The notes beneath the pieces were generated by a model that ran no database searches, had not been told where the DNA came from, and was given only the letters and a program-made list of their open reading frames with translations. From CAYVMD01 sp964452465 (GTDB lineage: Bacteria > Armatimonadota > JACIXR01): a stretch of DNA of 64,000 nt. Positions 63,026 to 64,000 of the stretch are shown one piece after another. Positions within the stretch are counted from its first letter, which is position 1, and each line of letters starts with the position of its first letter. A program made the translations under genes and the position numbers. Location: assembly GCA_964452465.1 (NCBI GenBank), contig CAYVMD010000004.1:1-64000 (forward strand), in the 5' to 3' direction.

Positions 63026-63200
63026 CGTTATTAGGTGTTTCCTTGGAAACCTTACAAGAGCAATGCTTATTGGAATGTAGAGATGGTGAAGGAATTTAAG
63101 GGAGGCATCCGCCGTTCCCGCGAGGGTGAAGGTAAAGCATAGGGCATTAGCGATGGAAAGGAAGGCAAGGGCTTCCTATTATCGCGCGAGAGATTTAATT

Positions 63201-63230
63201 TCCGCCAAAAGTCTCTCGACTTTTGGCGGA
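63201..63230. repeat. Perfect 13-bp hairpin abutting the first CRISPR repeat
   Basis: TCCGCCAAAAGTC (63201-63213), loop TCTC, and GACTTTTGGCGGA (63218-63230). Five bases separate it from repeat 1 at 63236. There is no U-tract, so termination is unlikely. The related leader copy at 19.0 kb lacks it. Confidence 0.8.
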
Positions 63231-63235
63231 ATTTC

Positions 63236-64000
63236 GTTTCAATCCTTGTTTTTCTGGAACAAGCACTTCAACTGGTCAATGGGATTATCTATATTGTCAA
63301 GTTCCCTTGTTTCAATCCTTGTTTTTCTGGAACAACCACTTCAACTTGAGTGATATCGATTTGGTGTTTGTTTTATGTCCCGTTTCAATCCTTGTTTTTC
63401 TGGAACAACCACTTCAACACAGTGGGATTACGCATATTTACAATTTCCCTTTAAGGTTTCAATCCTTGTTTTTCTGGAACAAGCACTTCAACTAATGAAG
63501 TGTATCGATTGGCTTGAAGAAGTGGGGGGAAAGGTTTCAATCCTTGTTTTTCTGGAACAAGCACTTCAACTTAATATGTTGTGGAGAAAGCTGAGCGAGT
63601 ATGCATTAGTTTCAATCCTTGTTTTTCTGGAACAAGCACTTCAACCACTGTTACTCCCCCAGTAGAGTTGGGGAATGATTAGTTTCAATCCTTGTTTTTC
63701 TGGAACAACCACTCCAACTTCCAAGGCGGGGTGGTATACGAGTATGAAGCAGAGTTTCAATCCTTGTTTTTCTGGAACAACCACTTCAACAGTTATAGCG
63801 ATAGACATAGATCTTCCTTTTAAAGAGTTTCAATCCTTGTTTTTCTGGAACAACCTCTTCAACAAAGAAAGCATATCAAGAGGATCGTCTCCGTTGTGTT
63901 TCAATCCTTGTTTTTCTGGAACAACCTCTTCAACTAAGAGAGCCCTTGAAATTAACCCCAATCATGAAAGGTTTCAATCCTTGTTTTTCTGGAACAACCA
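63236..64000 (+). CRISPR. CRISPR array, at least 11 repeats of 37 nt, open at the right edge
   Basis: Repeats start at 63236, 63309, 63382, 63456, 63534, 63609, 63682, 63754, 63827, 63898 and 63971 (the last cut after 30 nt). Each is 37 nt, begins GTTTCAATCC and ends CTTCAAC. Ten spacers measure 36, 36, 37, 41, 38, 36, 35, 36, 34 and 36 nt. GTTTCAATCC openings are frequent in arrays served by type I and type III systems, but the type cannot be set without cas genes, none of which are in the window. Repeats vary at positions 28-33: GCACTT (repeats 1, 4, 5, 6), CCACTT (2, 3, 8), CCACTC (7), CCTCTT (9, 10). Orientation follows from the leader on the left. Confidence 0.97.

Larger units (their letters stand above)
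62902..63235 (+). other. CRISPR leader
   Basis: An AT-rich non-coding stretch between the HTH gene and the first repeat. It contains a plus-strand promoter TTGCCT (62997-63002), 17-nt spacer, TTATAT (63020-63025). It ends in a perfect hairpin next to repeat 1. Blocks of it recur at 18.05-19.0 kb. No credible gene is seen on either strand. Confidence 0.75.

Noticed and set aside
62773..63099. Plus-strand ORF of 108 aa across the HTH gene start and leader
   Set aside because: It overlaps the HTH gene antisense and lacks a ribosome-binding site. Only its leader part is mentioned as a low-interest observation.
63126..63665. ORFs of 75-96 aa with repeated NPCFSG or ILVFLEQ strings
   Set aside because: They are translations of the CRISPR repeats and spacers, not genes.

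Overview
The window comes from an uncultivated, probably thermophilic, diderm (two-membrane) bacterium. The evidence is a complete lipopolysaccharide-transport operon (lptC, lptA, lptB and one lptF/G permease, plus kdsC and an LptD-like protein), together with a porin that carries an SLH domain to bind its outer membrane to the cell wall. That SLH-porin envelope is typical of Armatimonadota, Synergistota and Deinococcota. With the large number of unusual secreted glycosidases, it suggests an Armatimonadota-type organism, but this lineage call is inference. A run of 10 Ns at 47742-47751 shows the sequence is an assembly scaffold.

Layout. 1-7.6 kb, minus strand: prfB (partial, with programmed frameshift), secA, an LptD-like protein, a small exported protein and the SLH porin with a structured 5' UTR. 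7.6-14.2 kb, minus strand: one tightly overlapped envelope operon (kdsC, metallophosphatase, glycosyltransferase, lptC, lptA, lptB, lptF/G, DUF3084, YqgF-like). 14.5-32.2 kb: a polysaccharide-degradation region with five large secreted or intracellular carbohydrate-active proteins, an orphan sugar ABC permease and, at 18.05-19.0 kb, a decayed mobile-element/CRISPR-leader-like relic. 32.2-36.6 kb: DUF3866, CBS protein, alpha/beta hydrolase, GH127 arabinofuranosidase. 36.6-40.5 kb: a zinc-uptake operon with a palindromic operator over its -10 box. 40.5-49.0 kb: a translationally coupled operon of two giant secreted glycosidase-like proteins around a phosphotriesterase-family hydrolase. 49.2-50.3 kb: a gene with foreign codon usage. 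50.4-59.9 kb: housekeeping genes (mutS2, ROK kinase, rpsB-tsf-pyrH-frr, larB, pdxT, pdxS). 60.0-62.2 kb: a secreted gingipain/caspase-like protein and a methyltransferase. 62.3-64.0 kb: a tandem-HTH protein divergent from a CRISPR leader and an array of at least 11 repeats that runs off the window.

The most unusual signal is at the right end. The CRISPR leader and the divergent start of the tandem-HTH gene have a diverged second copy about 44 kb away (18.05-19.0 kb). There the array and regulator are gone, an IS-transposase relic sits in the leader, and the divergent promoter faces a fused SUMF/YetA-type gene. The HTH protein resembles, in architecture only, archaeal CRISPR-repeat-binding proteins. 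A perfect 13-bp hairpin lies 5 nt before the first repeat. No cas gene is in the window.
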